22,774 bases of DNA. Origin: UBA7236 sp964638865. GTDB taxonomy: Bacteria; Bacteroidota; Bacteroidia; Chitinophagales; BACL12. The notes under the pieces are model-generated. The model was given only the letters and a program-made list of their open reading frames with translations. It did not search any database and was not told the DNA's origin. This document shows, piece after piece, positions 9,004 through 16,800 of this stretch. Within the stretch, counting starts at the first letter, position 1, and each line of letters starts with the position of its first letter. The DNA is taken from assembly GCA_964638865.1 (NCBI GenBank), contig CAZXBG010000052.1, forward strand, positions 1-22,774, written 5' to 3'. Made by a program: the position numbers and the translations under genes.

Positions 9004-9086
9004 GGGAAGATACCAGAGTGGCCAAATGGGGCAGACTGTAAATCTGCTGTCTTCGGACTACGGTGGTTCGAATCCACCTCTTCCCA
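9004..9086 (+). tRNA. tRNA-Tyr (anticodon GTA)
   Basis: An 83-base tRNA with a long variable arm, as expected for bacterial tyrosine tRNA. Acceptor GGGAAGA (9004-9010) pairs with TCTTCCC (9079-9085); the anticodon stem GCAGA/TCTGC surrounds loop CTGTAAA (anticodon GTA). The variable arm contains GTCTTCGGAC and the T-arm GGTGG/CCACC. Discriminator A-9086 is followed by CTA, so CCA is added after transcription. Only six bases separate it from tRNA-Thr. Confidence 0.97.
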
Positions 9087-9097
9087 CTAACCATCAG

Positions 9098-9107
9098 TTC
9101 TTTGAAA
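9098..9107 (+). promoter_or_regulatory. boxA-like motif, copy 2 of 3
   Basis: TTCTTTGAAA directly abuts the 5' strand of the 13-bp spacer hairpin (9108-9186). It has the same sequence as the copies at 8893 and 9351. The boxA role is inferred. Confidence 0.4.
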
Positions 9108-9186
9108 CTGATAAAATACGCCGAATACTGTGTGTCGCTAGGGATTTCTATCCCCTAATGGCACCACTGTCTTCGTATTTTATTAG
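9108..9186 (+). other. Structured spacer between tRNA-Tyr and tRNA-Gly
   Basis: Bases 9108-9120 (CTGATAAAATACG) pair with 9174-9186 (CGTATTTTATTAG) in a 13-bp stem with one G-U pair. Inside is a second hairpin, GGGAT (9141-9145) with ATCCC (9150-9154) around TTCT. The 116-base gap also holds a boxA-like motif and no open frame. It could be a processing substrate, an antitermination element or a small excised RNA. It does not fold as a tRNA. Confidence 0.5.
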
Positions 9187-9209
9187 CATGTATTAATTTA
9201 TTATTAAAA

Positions 9210-9282
9210 GCGGGAGTAGCTCAGTTGGTAGAGCGTCAGCCTTCCAAGCTGAAAGTCGCGGGTTCGAGTCTCGTCTCCCGCT
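9210..9282 (+). tRNA. tRNA-Gly (anticodon TCC)
   Basis: Acceptor GCGGGAG (9210-9216) pairs with CTCCCGC (9275-9281). The D-arm is GCTC-AGTTGGTA-GAGC, the anticodon stem TCAGC/GCTGA surrounds loop CTTCCAA (anticodon TCC, reading GGA), and the T-arm contains GGTTCGAGTC. Discriminator T-9282 is followed by CAA, so CCA is not encoded. Confidence 0.97.
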
Positions 9283-9297
9283 CAAACCAATTGTGGA

Positions 9298-9340
9298 CTG
9301 CAAGTCAGTTTTCGGTTACGGCTGAAAATCGGATCAGCAG
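9298..9340 (+). other. Imperfect hairpin between tRNA-Gly and the second tRNA-Thr
   Basis: CTGC (9298-9301) can pair with GCAG (9337-9340) and TTTTC (9309-9313) with GAAAA (9324-9328), with internal loops between. It ends ten bases before the third boxA-like motif, the same hairpin-then-motif order as in the operon leader. Pairing is imperfect, so confidence is modest. Confidence 0.35.
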
Positions 9341-9350
9341 GCTTTTGATA

Positions 9351-9360
9351 TTCTTTGAAA
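9351..9360 (+). promoter_or_regulatory. boxA-like motif, copy 3 of 3
   Basis: TTCTTTGAAA, identical to the copies at 8893 and 9098, lies 27 bases before the second tRNA-Thr. The boxA role is inferred from the repeat and its resemblance to rRNA-operon boxA. Confidence 0.4.
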
Positions 9361-9387
9361 ATTAATTTTTCAATGAAGATCAATACC

Positions 9388-9460
9388 GCCGATGTAGCTC
9401 AGTTGGTAGAGCGCATCCATGGTAAGGATGAGGTCACCAGTTCGAACCTGGTCATTGGCT
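9388..9460 (+). tRNA. tRNA-Thr (anticodon GGT)
   Basis: Acceptor GCCGATG (9388-9394) pairs with CATTGGC (9453-9459), including one G-T pair. The D-arm is GCTC-AGTTGGTA-GAGC, the anticodon stem CATCC/GGATG surrounds loop ATGGTAA (anticodon GGT, reading ACC/ACT), and the T-arm contains AGTTCGAACCTGG. Discriminator T-9460 is followed by CAA, so CCA is not encoded. It lies 74 bases before tuf and is probably cut from the same transcript. Confidence 0.97.
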
Positions 9461-9534
9461 CAAATAATAATAACACAACAAATAAATTATTTTAAAAACT
9501 AAATAATAATACACCTAAATTAAATTTTATAAAA

Positions 9535-10722
9535 ATGGCTAAAGAAACATTTGATCGTAGCAAACCACACGTGAATATCGGAACAATTGGTCACGTAGAT
9601 CATGGTAAAACCACTCTAACTTCAGCAATCACGCATGTACTTTCTGAGAAAGGACTTGCAACGAAGAAAGATTATGATTCCATTGATGCTGCACCTGAAG
9701 AAAAAGAAAGAGGTATTACCATTAATACCGCACACGTTGAATATCAAACAGAAACGCGTCACTATGCACACGTTGACTGTCCGGGTCACGCCGACTATGT
9801 AAAAAACATGGTTACAGGTGCTGCCCAAATGGATGGAGCTATTCTCGTAGTTGCTGCAACTGATGGTCCTATGCCACAAACACGCGAACACATTCTGCTT
9901 GCTCGTCAGGTTGGTGTCCCTGAAATTGTTGTTTTCATGAATAAGGTTGACCTTGTTGATGATCCGGAATTATTGGAACTGGTGGAAATGGAAATTCGCG
10001 ATCTTTTAAGTTTTTACGGATTTAAAGGCGATTCAATTACTATCATTAAAGGGTCTGCAACAAAAGCGTTAGAAGGTGATCCTGCTTCAAAACAAGCTAT
10101 CCTCGACCTTATGGATGCAGTGGATAAAGACATTCCAATTCCTCCAAGATTAGTTGATCTTCCATTCCTCATGCCGGTTGAAGACGTTTTCTCGATCACA
10201 GGTCGTGGAACAGTAGCAACAGGTCGTATCGAAAGAGGTATCATCAATTCAGGCGAATCAGTGGATATTATTGGATTAACAGCAGAATCATTGAAATCAA
10301 CTGTTACAGGTGTTGAAATGTTCCGCAAGATTCTTGACCGCGGTGAAGCCGGTGATAATGCAGGTTTATTATTACGCGGTATTGAAAAAGACCAACTGCG
10401 TCGCGGTATGGTTATTTGCAAGCCGGGTTCTGTAACTCCGCACACGGAATTCAAATGTGAAACCTACGTATTGAAAAAAGAAGAAGGTGGACGTCATACT
10501 CCATTCTTTAATAAATATCGCCCACAATTCTATTTCCGCACAACTGACGTTACAGGTGAGATCACCTTACCGGAAGGCGTGGAAATGGTTATGCCCGGTG
10601 ATAATATCACAATGACAGTTAAACTCATTTATCCGATCGCTATGGAAAAAAATCTTCGTTTCGCAATTCGCGAAGGCGGAAGAACCGTAGGTGCCGGTCA
10701 GGTAACTGAAATTTTAAAATAA
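9535..10722 (+). CDS. tuf: Elongation factor Tu
   Basis: A 395-residue GTPase that carries aminoacyl-tRNA to the ribosomal A site. The GTPase motifs are canonical: GHVDHGKT (19-26), RGITI switch I (59-63), DCPGH (81-85), NKVD (136-139) and GSATKAL (173-179). Domains 2 and 3 follow without gaps (GRGTVATGRIERG, then ...VGAGQVTEILK at the end). The ATG sits behind a 74-base, A/T-rich leader with no Shine-Dalgarno. It is preceded by four tRNAs and followed by a hairpin and tRNA-Trp, so the mRNA ends are probably generated in part by tRNA processing enzymes. No second tuf copy is in the window. Confidence 0.99.
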   Translation: MAKETFDRSKPHVNIGTIGHVDHGKTTLTSAITHVLSEKGLATKKDYDSIDAAPEEKERGITINTAHVEYQTETRHYAHVDCPGHADYVKNMVTGAAQMDGAILVVAATDGPMPQTREHILLARQVGVPEIVVFMNKVDLVDDPELLELVEMEIRDLLSFYGFKGDSITIIKGSATKALEGDPASKQAILDLMDAVDKDIPIPPRLVDLPFLMPVEDVFSITGRGTVATGRIERGIINSGESVDIIGLTAESLKSTVTGVEMFRKILDRGEAGDNAGLLLRGIEKDQLRRGMVICKPGSVTPHTEFKCETYVLKKEEGGRHTPFFNKYRPQFYFRTTDVTGEITLPEGVEMVMPGDNITMTVKLIYPIAMEKNLRFAIREGGRTVGAGQVTEILK

Positions 10723-10729
10723 TATAATT

Positions 10730-10759
10730 GGAAAATCCGCCCGGAAAAGCGGATTTTCC
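10730..10759 (+). other. GC-rich hairpin between tuf and tRNA-Trp
   Basis: GGAAAATCCGC (10730-10740) is perfectly inverted at 10749-10759, an 11-bp stem with an 8-base loop, starting 7 bases after the tuf stop. No T run follows; tRNA-Trp begins 6 bases later. It looks like a 3'-end stabiliser for tuf mRNA or a processing or pause site more than a terminator, since secE and nusG downstream show no other clear promoter. Confidence 0.6.
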
Positions 10760-10765
10760 GCCCAT

Positions 10766-10838
10766 ACGGGTGTAGCTCAATTGGTAGAGTGGCGGTCTCC
10801 AAAACCGTAGGCTGGGAGTTCGAGCCTCTCCACCCGTG
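10766..10838 (+). tRNA. tRNA-Trp (anticodon CCA)
   Basis: Acceptor ACGGGTG (10766-10772) pairs with CACCCGT (10831-10837). The D-arm is GCTC-AATTGGTA-GAGT with one G-T pair, the anticodon stem GCGGT/ACCGT surrounds loop CTCCAAA (anticodon CCA), and the T-arm contains GAGTTCGAGCCTC. Discriminator G-10838 is normal for tryptophan; CCA is not encoded. It sits between tuf and secE, as in many bacteria. Confidence 0.97.
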
Positions 10839-10853
10839 CAATAAAAATGAAAA

Positions 10854-11045
10854 ATGAATAAGCTAAGAGCATTTATAAGCGAAGCATATCAGGAACTGAG
10901 GTTCAAAGTAAGTTGGCCAACATGGCAGGAACTTCAATCAAGTACACAATTGGTACTTGTAGCTGTTCTGATTTTGTCTATAGTGGTTTTTTTTATGGAT
11001 TTTTCCTCAAAAGAATTGCTTGACTTATTTTATGGATTGTTTTAA
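10854..11045 (+). CDS. secE: Preprotein translocase subunit SecE
   Basis: A 63-residue, single-helix form of SecE, the clamp around SecY in the inner-membrane protein export channel. The amphipathic segment with the conserved pattern ELRFKVSWPTWQEL (14-27) precedes one membrane helix at about 32-49, and the protein ends soon after. The size is typical for bacteria outside the enterics, which have two extra helices. It begins 15 bases after tRNA-Trp. An earlier ATG (10847) is out of frame and closes after four codons. It is followed by nusG after 20 bases, the near-universal secE-nusG pair. Confidence 0.95.
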   Translation: MNKLRAFISEAYQELRFKVSWPTWQELQSSTQLVLVAVLILSIVVFFMDFSSKELLDLFYGLF

Positions 11046-11065
11046 TCACTTAATCGCGTAATCGT

Positions 11066-11614
11066 ATGTCAGAGGATAAAAAATGGTATGTATTAAGGGT
11101 GATTAGTGGTAAAGAACGCAAGTTGAAAGACTATATCGACCAGCAACTTAAGCGATTAAGTTACGATCATATCGTTTCGCAAATTGTGGTACCTACGGAG
11201 AAGATATACAAGATAAAAAATGGCAAAAAGGTAATTCACGAAAAAAACTCTTTGCCGGGATATATTCTGATTGAAGCAACAGAAGGTAAAATGACACATG
11301 ATATAATTCAAACCGTTACAAATGTTACGGGTGTTATTCACTTTTTGGGAAAAGAAAATCCAATTGCACTTCGAAGAAATGAAGTGAACAGGATCCTAGG
11401 TAAGATAGATGAAATGAGTGAGGAGGGAAAAGCAATGAACGAACCTTTCATAATTGGTGAAACGGTGAAAATTGTTGACGGACCTTTCAACGAATTCCTT
11501 GGTAATGTTGATGAAGTGCACGAGGATAAGAAAAAAGTAAAAGTTATTGTTAAAATATTTGGTAGAAAAACACCTGTGGAACTAAATTTTGCACAGGTAG
11601 AAAAAGTAAGCTGA
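11066..11614 (+). CDS. nusG: Transcription elongation/antitermination factor NusG
   Basis: A 182-residue protein with the two usual domains: an N-terminal NGN domain (about 1-110; WYVLRVISGKERK, later LPGYILIE) that binds the RNA polymerase clamp, and a C-terminal KOW domain (about 125-182; GETVKIVDGPFNEFLGNV). NusG suppresses pausing and, through KOW, can contact S10 or Rho; in rRNA antitermination it works with factors recruited by boxA. That is relevant because boxA-like motifs lie upstream in this cluster. The stop is one base before the rplK start, so translation is probably coupled. Confidence 0.97.
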   Translation: MSEDKKWYVLRVISGKERKLKDYIDQQLKRLSYDHIVSQIVVPTEKIYKIKNGKKVIHEKNSLPGYILIEATEGKMTHDIIQTVTNVTGVIHFLGKENPIALRRNEVNRILGKIDEMSEEGKAMNEPFIIGETVKIVDGPFNEFLGNVDEVHEDKKKVKVIVKIFGRKTPVELNFAQVEKVS

Positions 11615-11615
11615 T

Positions 11616-12062
11616 ATGGCGAAAGAAATTCAAACATACGTAAAACTGCAGGTTAAAGGAGGACAGGCGAACCCTGCCCCACCAATTGGTCCTGCTTTAG
11701 GTTCTAAAGGAATCAATATCATGGAGTTCTGCAAACAATTTAATGCAAGAACACAAGATAGAATGGGTAAGGTATTACCGGTAGTTATCACAGTGTATAA
11801 AGATAAATCTTTCGAGTTTATCATTAAAACCCCGCCTGCTGCAATACTTATTTTGGAAGCCACCAAAAAACAAAAAGGCTCCGCAGAACCTAACCGTAAT
11901 AAAGTAGGTACCATTTCCTGGGATCAGGTTCAAACGATCGCAGCAGAAAAAATGCCGGATCTTAATTGTTTTACAATCGACAGTGCTATGAAAATGATAG
12001 CAGGAACTGCCCGCAGTATGGGTATAAATGTTACAGGACAGGCACCCTGGATGAATAATTAG
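11616..12062 (+). CDS. rplK: 50S ribosomal protein L11
   Basis: A 148-residue protein of the GTPase-associated centre on the large subunit. The N-terminal domain carries the Pro-rich stretch NPAPPIGPALG (19-29), where thiostrepton contacts L11 and 23S rRNA; the C-terminal RNA-binding domain includes GTISWDQV and ARSMGINV. Length and termini are normal. It starts one base after nusG. In enterics this point carries an L1-binding leader that controls L11-L1; with no gap here, any such site would have to lie inside the nusG 3' end, and I did not recognise one. Confidence 0.98.
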   Translation: MAKEIQTYVKLQVKGGQANPAPPIGPALGSKGINIMEFCKQFNARTQDRMGKVLPVVITVYKDKSFEFIIKTPPAAILILEATKKQKGSAEPNRNKVGTISWDQVQTIAAEKMPDLNCFTIDSAMKMIAGTARSMGINVTGQAPWMNN

Positions 12063-12083
12063 TCAACTAAAAAAATATAAGAA

Positions 12084-12782
12084 GTGAAACTTACAAAGAA
12101 CAGAAAAAAGGTTCAGGCATTAGTTGACTCCAACAAACTATATTCGTTGAAGGAAGCTGCTGAACTTGTAAAGAAAGCAACAACGTGCAAGTTCAATGCA
12201 TCAGTAGACCTGCATGTGAGATTGGGAATAGACCCTCGTAAAGCCGATCAGGCAATTAGAGGAACTACTGCCCTTCCTCATGGAACCGGTAGAGATAAAA
12301 AAGTACTCGTATTGTGTACTCCTGATAAAGAGGATGAGGCAAGAAAAGCCGGTGCCGATTATGTTGGCCTCGACGAATATGTAGATAAAATTTCTGCAGG
12401 TTGGATCGATATGGATGTTGTTATTGCAACGCCATCTGTAATGCCAAAAATCGCGAAACTAGGACGGGTATTAGGACCAAGAAATCTTATGCCGAATCCC
12501 AAAGTTGGTACCGTTACCAATGATGTTGGAATTGCAATCATGGAAGTGAAAAAAGGTAAAGTTGCCTTCAAAGTTGATAAATATGGTATTATCCATTCCT
12601 CTATAGGAAGAATTTCTTTCGATGTTAGTCAAATTGCAGAGAATAGTGAAGAACTGATCAAAGCATTGGCAAAATTGAAACCTTCTTCCGCAAAAGGAGC
12701 ATATTTCAGAAGCATTACAATGGCTAGTACTATGAGTCCCGGTATTTCCATTGACCCAAAAACAGTACTAGATATTCATTAA
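12084..12782 (+). CDS. rplA: 50S ribosomal protein L1
   Basis: A 232-residue protein of the L1 stalk, which helps release deacylated tRNA from the E site. The reading starts MKLTKNRKKVQALVDSN and contains the family region GPRNLMPNPKVGTVT and, near the end, SITMASTMSPGI. The start codon is GTG at 12084: the frame upstream is closed by TAA at 12078-12080, and no in-frame ATG precedes the conserved N-terminus. It lies 21 bases after rplK. L1 often represses its own operon by binding mRNA; no site was recognised. Confidence 0.97.
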   Translation: MKLTKNRKKVQALVDSNKLYSLKEAAELVKKATTCKFNASVDLHVRLGIDPRKADQAIRGTTALPHGTGRDKKVLVLCTPDKEDEARKAGADYVGLDEYVDKISAGWIDMDVVIATPSVMPKIAKLGRVLGPRNLMPNPKVGTVTNDVGIAIMEVKKGKVAFKVDKYGIIHSSIGRISFDVSQIAENSEELIKALAKLKPSSAKGAYFRSITMASTMSPGISIDPKTVLDIH

Positions 12783-12806
12783 TTCTATCATCGTAACTTA
12801 TACAAG

Positions 12807-13340
12807 ATGAACAAAGAACAAAAATCAGCCGTAATTGAAGACCTTAAGGAAAAGGTATCAAAATATGATAACTTTTATCTTACTGATGCATCCTCATTAA
12901 ATGTTGCTGATGTAAATAAACTGAGAAGATTATGCTTCGAAAGAGGTGTAAAATATGAAGTGGTTAAAAATACTTTGCTCCGAAAAGCTTTAGAAGCACA
13001 CGGAGAAAAATATGAAAAACTTTTCGACCTTCTCCATGGCGAAACTTCTGTAATGTTTAGCGAATCATCAAATGAACCCGCTAAACTTATCAGCAAATTC
13101 CGCAAAGACAATGCAAAAGAAAAACCATTATTAAAAGGAGCCTACGTTGCCGCAGATGTATTTATTGGCGATGACACTTTGGAATCATTGATCAACCTCA
13201 AGAGCAAAGAAGAACTTATTGGCGAGATCATTGGTATATTACAATCTCCGGCTAAAAATGTTATCTCCGCTCTATTATCAGGAGAGAAAAAACTTGCAGG
13301 TATCGTAAAAACACTCTCTGAAAGAGAAGACAAATCATAA
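12807..13340 (+). CDS. rplJ: 50S ribosomal protein L10
   Basis: A 177-residue protein that anchors L7/L12 dimers to the base of the ribosomal stalk. The N-terminal domain (KSAVIEDLKEKVSKYDNFYLTD, then GVKYEVVKNTLLRKAL) binds 23S rRNA with L11; the C-terminal helix from about 145 carries the L12 docking sites. Only 24 bases separate it from rplA, so the long L10-binding leader known from enterics is absent here. rplL follows after 44 bases. Confidence 0.97.
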   Translation: MNKEQKSAVIEDLKEKVSKYDNFYLTDASSLNVADVNKLRRLCFERGVKYEVVKNTLLRKALEAHGEKYEKLFDLLHGETSVMFSESSNEPAKLISKFRKDNAKEKPLLKGAYVAADVFIGDDTLESLINLKSKEELIGEIIGILQSPAKNVISALLSGEKKLAGIVKTLSEREDKS

Positions 13341-13384
13341 ACAATTAATTAACAATTTTTCTAAATCAATAAAAACTTAAATCA

Positions 13385-13768
13385 ATGGCTGAATTAAAAG
13401 AATTTGCAGAAAAGTTAGTAAGCTTAACTGTAAAAGAGGTTAATGAACTGGCAAAAATTCTTAAAGATGAATATGGTATCGAACCAGCTGCTGCTGCTGC
13501 CGTAATGGTTGCAGGTGGCGGAGGAGCCGGTGCCGGTGCTGATGCTGTAGCAGAAAAAACTGCTTTCGACGTAATTCTTAAAAGTGCAGGTGCTGCTAAA
13601 TTATCCGTAGTGAAAATCGTAAAAGATCTTACTGGTCTTGGTTTGAAAGAAGCTAAAGATCTTGTGGATGCTGCTCCGAAGCCGGTTAAAGAAGGCGTAG
13701 ATAAAGCAACTGCTGATGATATCGCTAAGCAGCTTCAAGAAGCTGGTGCCGAAGTAGAGATTAAATAA
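13385..13768 (+). CDS. rplL: 50S ribosomal protein L7/L12
   Basis: A 127-residue acidic stalk protein. Residues 1-33 form the L10-binding and dimerisation domain, 34-55 an Ala/Gly-rich hinge, and 59-127 the factor-binding domain (FDVILKSAGAAKLSVVKIV, GLGLKEAKDLVD, then KPVKEGV). It recruits EF-Tu, EF-G and initiation factor 2 to the ribosome. It is followed by an attenuator-like hairpin before rpoB, the usual place where L12, needed in several copies per ribosome, is made in excess over RNA polymerase. Confidence 0.98.
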   Translation: MAELKEFAEKLVSLTVKEVNELAKILKDEYGIEPAAAAAVMVAGGGGAGAGADAVAEKTAFDVILKSAGAAKLSVVKIVKDLTGLGLKEAKDLVDAAPKPVKEGVDKATADDIAKQLQEAGAEVEIK

Positions 13769-13812
13769 TCTCCGCAAAGGTTCATCCTGATTCATTTCGG
13801 GAAATTTAAAAT

Positions 13813-13845
13813 AGACTAATCCGCCCTGCAGGTGGATAGTCTTTT
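13813..13845 (+). terminator. Attenuator-like hairpin between rplL and rpoB
   Basis: AGACT (13813-13817), a bulged A, then ATCCGCC (13819-13825) pair with GGTGGAT (13831-13837) and AGTCT (13838-13842), a 12-bp stem with a 5-base loop and one G-T pair, followed directly by a run of Ts (13842-13845). It has the form of a weak intrinsic terminator. rpoB begins 33 bases later without a visible promoter, so partial read-through is the likely design. Confidence 0.7.
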
Positions 13846-13878
13846 ACTTATTTAGTGTTATCAAAGCCTTGTTATTGT

Positions 13879-16800
13879 ATGCCAAAATCTACTGCAATTA
13901 CCAGAAAACCTGAAAGGGTAAATTTCGGAAAAATAAAAAGAGCAGGTACTTATCCAGACCTATTAGACATACAAGTAAAATCGTTCAAAGACTTTTTTCA
14001 GCTGGAGACAACTTCAGAAAACAGAAGGTCTGAAGGCCTGTACCGGGTGTTTACTGAAAACTTCCCGATTACAGATGCCCGCAGTATTTTCGTGCTGGAA
14101 TTTCTTGACTATTTTATTGATCCTCCCCGATATTCTATGGAGGAATGTATGGAACGTGGTCTTACTTATAGCGTACCGCTTAAAGCAAAACTCCGCCTTT
14201 CCTGTAACGATGAAGAACATATCGATTTTCAGACAATTGTTCAGGATGTGTTCTTAGGAAACATCCCCTACATGACTCCGAAAGGAACCTTTATTATTAA
14301 TGGTGCTGAACGTATTGTTGTTTCTCAGTTACACAGATCTCCGGGTGTATTTTTCGGACAATCCATCCATCCAAACGGAACGAAAATATTTTCGGCCCGC
14401 GTAATTCCTTTTAAAGGAGCTTGGATGGAATTTGCCACCGACATCAATAACGTGATGTACGCGTATATTGATCGCAAGAAAAAATTCCCGGTAACTACCT
14501 TATTGCGCGCAATCGGATATGATTCTGATAAAGATATATTAGAACTTTTCGGACTCGCGGAAGAAGTGAAAGCGGATGAAAAGACGCTTCGCAAACACAT
14601 TGGAAGAAAACTCGCTGCCCGTGTTCTTAAAACCTGGCGCGAAGATTTCGTGGATGAAGATACCGGAGAAGTTGTTTCTATCGAACGTAACGAAGTTATC
14701 CTGGAAAGAGATACTGAACTAAGTACAGATAATATCCCTCAGATATTGGAAACTGCAGTTCTTAAAGTAATTCTTACACGTGATGATGTTACTGTAGATT
14801 ATGGTATCATCCTGAACACTTTACAAAAGGACGTTTCTAACTCTGAGTTGGAAGCAGTTCAACATATTTATCGCCAATTGCGTGGTGCCGAACCACCTGA
14901 TGATGAAACAGCTCGCGGTATTATCGAAAAATTATTCTTTTCCGATAAACGCTACGATCTTGGTGAAGTTGGTAGATATAAGATCAATCAGAAATTAAAT
15001 CACCACCATATTCCTGTTGAAACCAAGGTTTTAACGAAAGATGATATTATTGCTATCATCCGCTATTTGGTGGAACTTTCCAATAATAAAGCGGAAGTTG
15101 ACGATATCGATCACTTGAGCAACAGACGTGTTCGTACCGTTGGTGAACAATTGTATGCTCAGTTTGGTGTTGGTCTTGCGAGAATGGCAAGAACAATTCG
15201 CGAACGCATGAATGTGCGCGATAACGAGGTGTTTACCCCTATCGAATTGATCAATGCAAGAACTTTATCTTCTGTTATCAACTCCTTCTTTGGAACTAGT
15301 CAGCTGAGCCAATTCCTGGATCAGGTGAATCCATTGGCGGAGATAACACATAAACGACGTATTTCTGCACTCGGGCCAGGTGGTTTGAGTCGCGAACGCG
15401 CCGGATTTGAGGTTCGTGACGTGCATTATAGCCATTACGGCCGTTTGTGTACCATCGAAACCCCGGAAGGGCCAAACATTGGTTTGATCTCCACATTATG
15501 TGTGCATGCTAAGATCAACAGAATGGGTTTTATCGAAACTCCATACCGCAAGGTTGAAAATGGAAGAGTAGACATAAAAGGTGAAATAACCTATATGAAT
15601 GCCGATGATGAAGATCATTTTGTAATTGCACAGGCAAATGTTCCACTCGATGAGAAAGGAAATTTCCTGATCAATAAAATAAAAGGCCGCGAACAAGGTG
15701 AATTCCTCGAATTTGAACCGGAAAAAGTTCAGTTCATGGATGTTGCACCAAATCAGATCGTAGGTGTTTCCGCATCTTTAATTCCTTTCCTTGAACACGA
15801 TGATGCCAACCGTGCATTGATGGGTTCAAACATGCAACGTCAGGCAGTGCCGCTTATCAAGCCACAATCGCCTGTAGTTGGAACGGGTTTGGAAGAAAAA
15901 GTTGCTTCCGATTCGAAAATGCTTGTAAACGCAGAAGGAAACGGAGTTGTAGAATATGTAGATGCAAATGAGATCATCATCCGCTACGATAAAGGCGAAA
16001 ATGATCAATTGGTGAGTTTTGAAGATAATCGCCGTGTTTATAAACTGCGTAAATTCAAAAAAACTAACCAGAGCACTTGTATCAACTTGCGGCCAATTGT
16101 TGTAAAAGGACAAAGAGTTTCCAAAGGAGAAGTTTTATGCGAAGGATACGGAACGGAAAGTGGCGAATTGGCACTTGGAACAAATCTGAAAGTAGCATTC
16201 ATGCCATGGAAAGGTTACAATTTCGAGGATGCAATCGTAATTTCTGAGCGTGTAGTGCGCGAAGACTTATTTACTTCCATACAAATTGAAGAATTTGAAT
16301 TGGAAGTGCGTGATACGAAATTGGGTGAGGAAGAATTAACTTCTGATATTCCAAACGTTTCGGAAGAAGCAACTAAAGATCTCGATGCAAATGGAGTTAT
16401 CCGTTTAGGTGCGCATGTAAAAGAAGGAGATATTTTAATTGGAAAAATTACTCCGAAAGGAGAAACTGATCCAACTCCGGAAGAAAAATTATTGCGCGCG
16501 ATCTTCGGTGATAAAGCCGGCGATGTTAAGGATGCATCATTAAAAGTTCCGCCATCAATTGAAGGAACTGTAATTGATAAAAAACTTTTCGCAAGGGCTA
16601 AAAAAGATAAGAACGCAAAAGCAAGAGAAAAAATAGCACTTGAAAAATTAGAAAAGGAACATTCACGTGCATTGGACGAATTAAGGACAATATTGATCGA
16701 TAAATTATCAACTATCCTTAAAGAGAAAAAATCTGCAGGTGTAAAAACAGCTTACAGAGAAGAATTAATTCCTGCAAAAACTAAATTCAACGTTAAAATA

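Noticed and set aside
8814..9077. Minus-strand frame of 87 codons over the tRNA genes, reading GRTRTADLLITNQQ and similar
   Set aside because: This is the well-known false protein produced by translating the antisense of tRNA-Thr and tRNA-Tyr genes. Both tRNAs are certain on the plus strand.
10014..10454. Minus-strand frame of 146 codons inside tuf
   Set aside because: It is a shadow of the highly biased EF-Tu coding sequence; no family resemblance, promoter motif or ribosome site.
13855..13878. GTG at 13855 as the rpoB start
   Set aside because: The extra residues MLSKPCYC are atypical for RpoB, and the first ATG at 13879 gives a normal N-terminus; the earlier start also crowds the attenuator.
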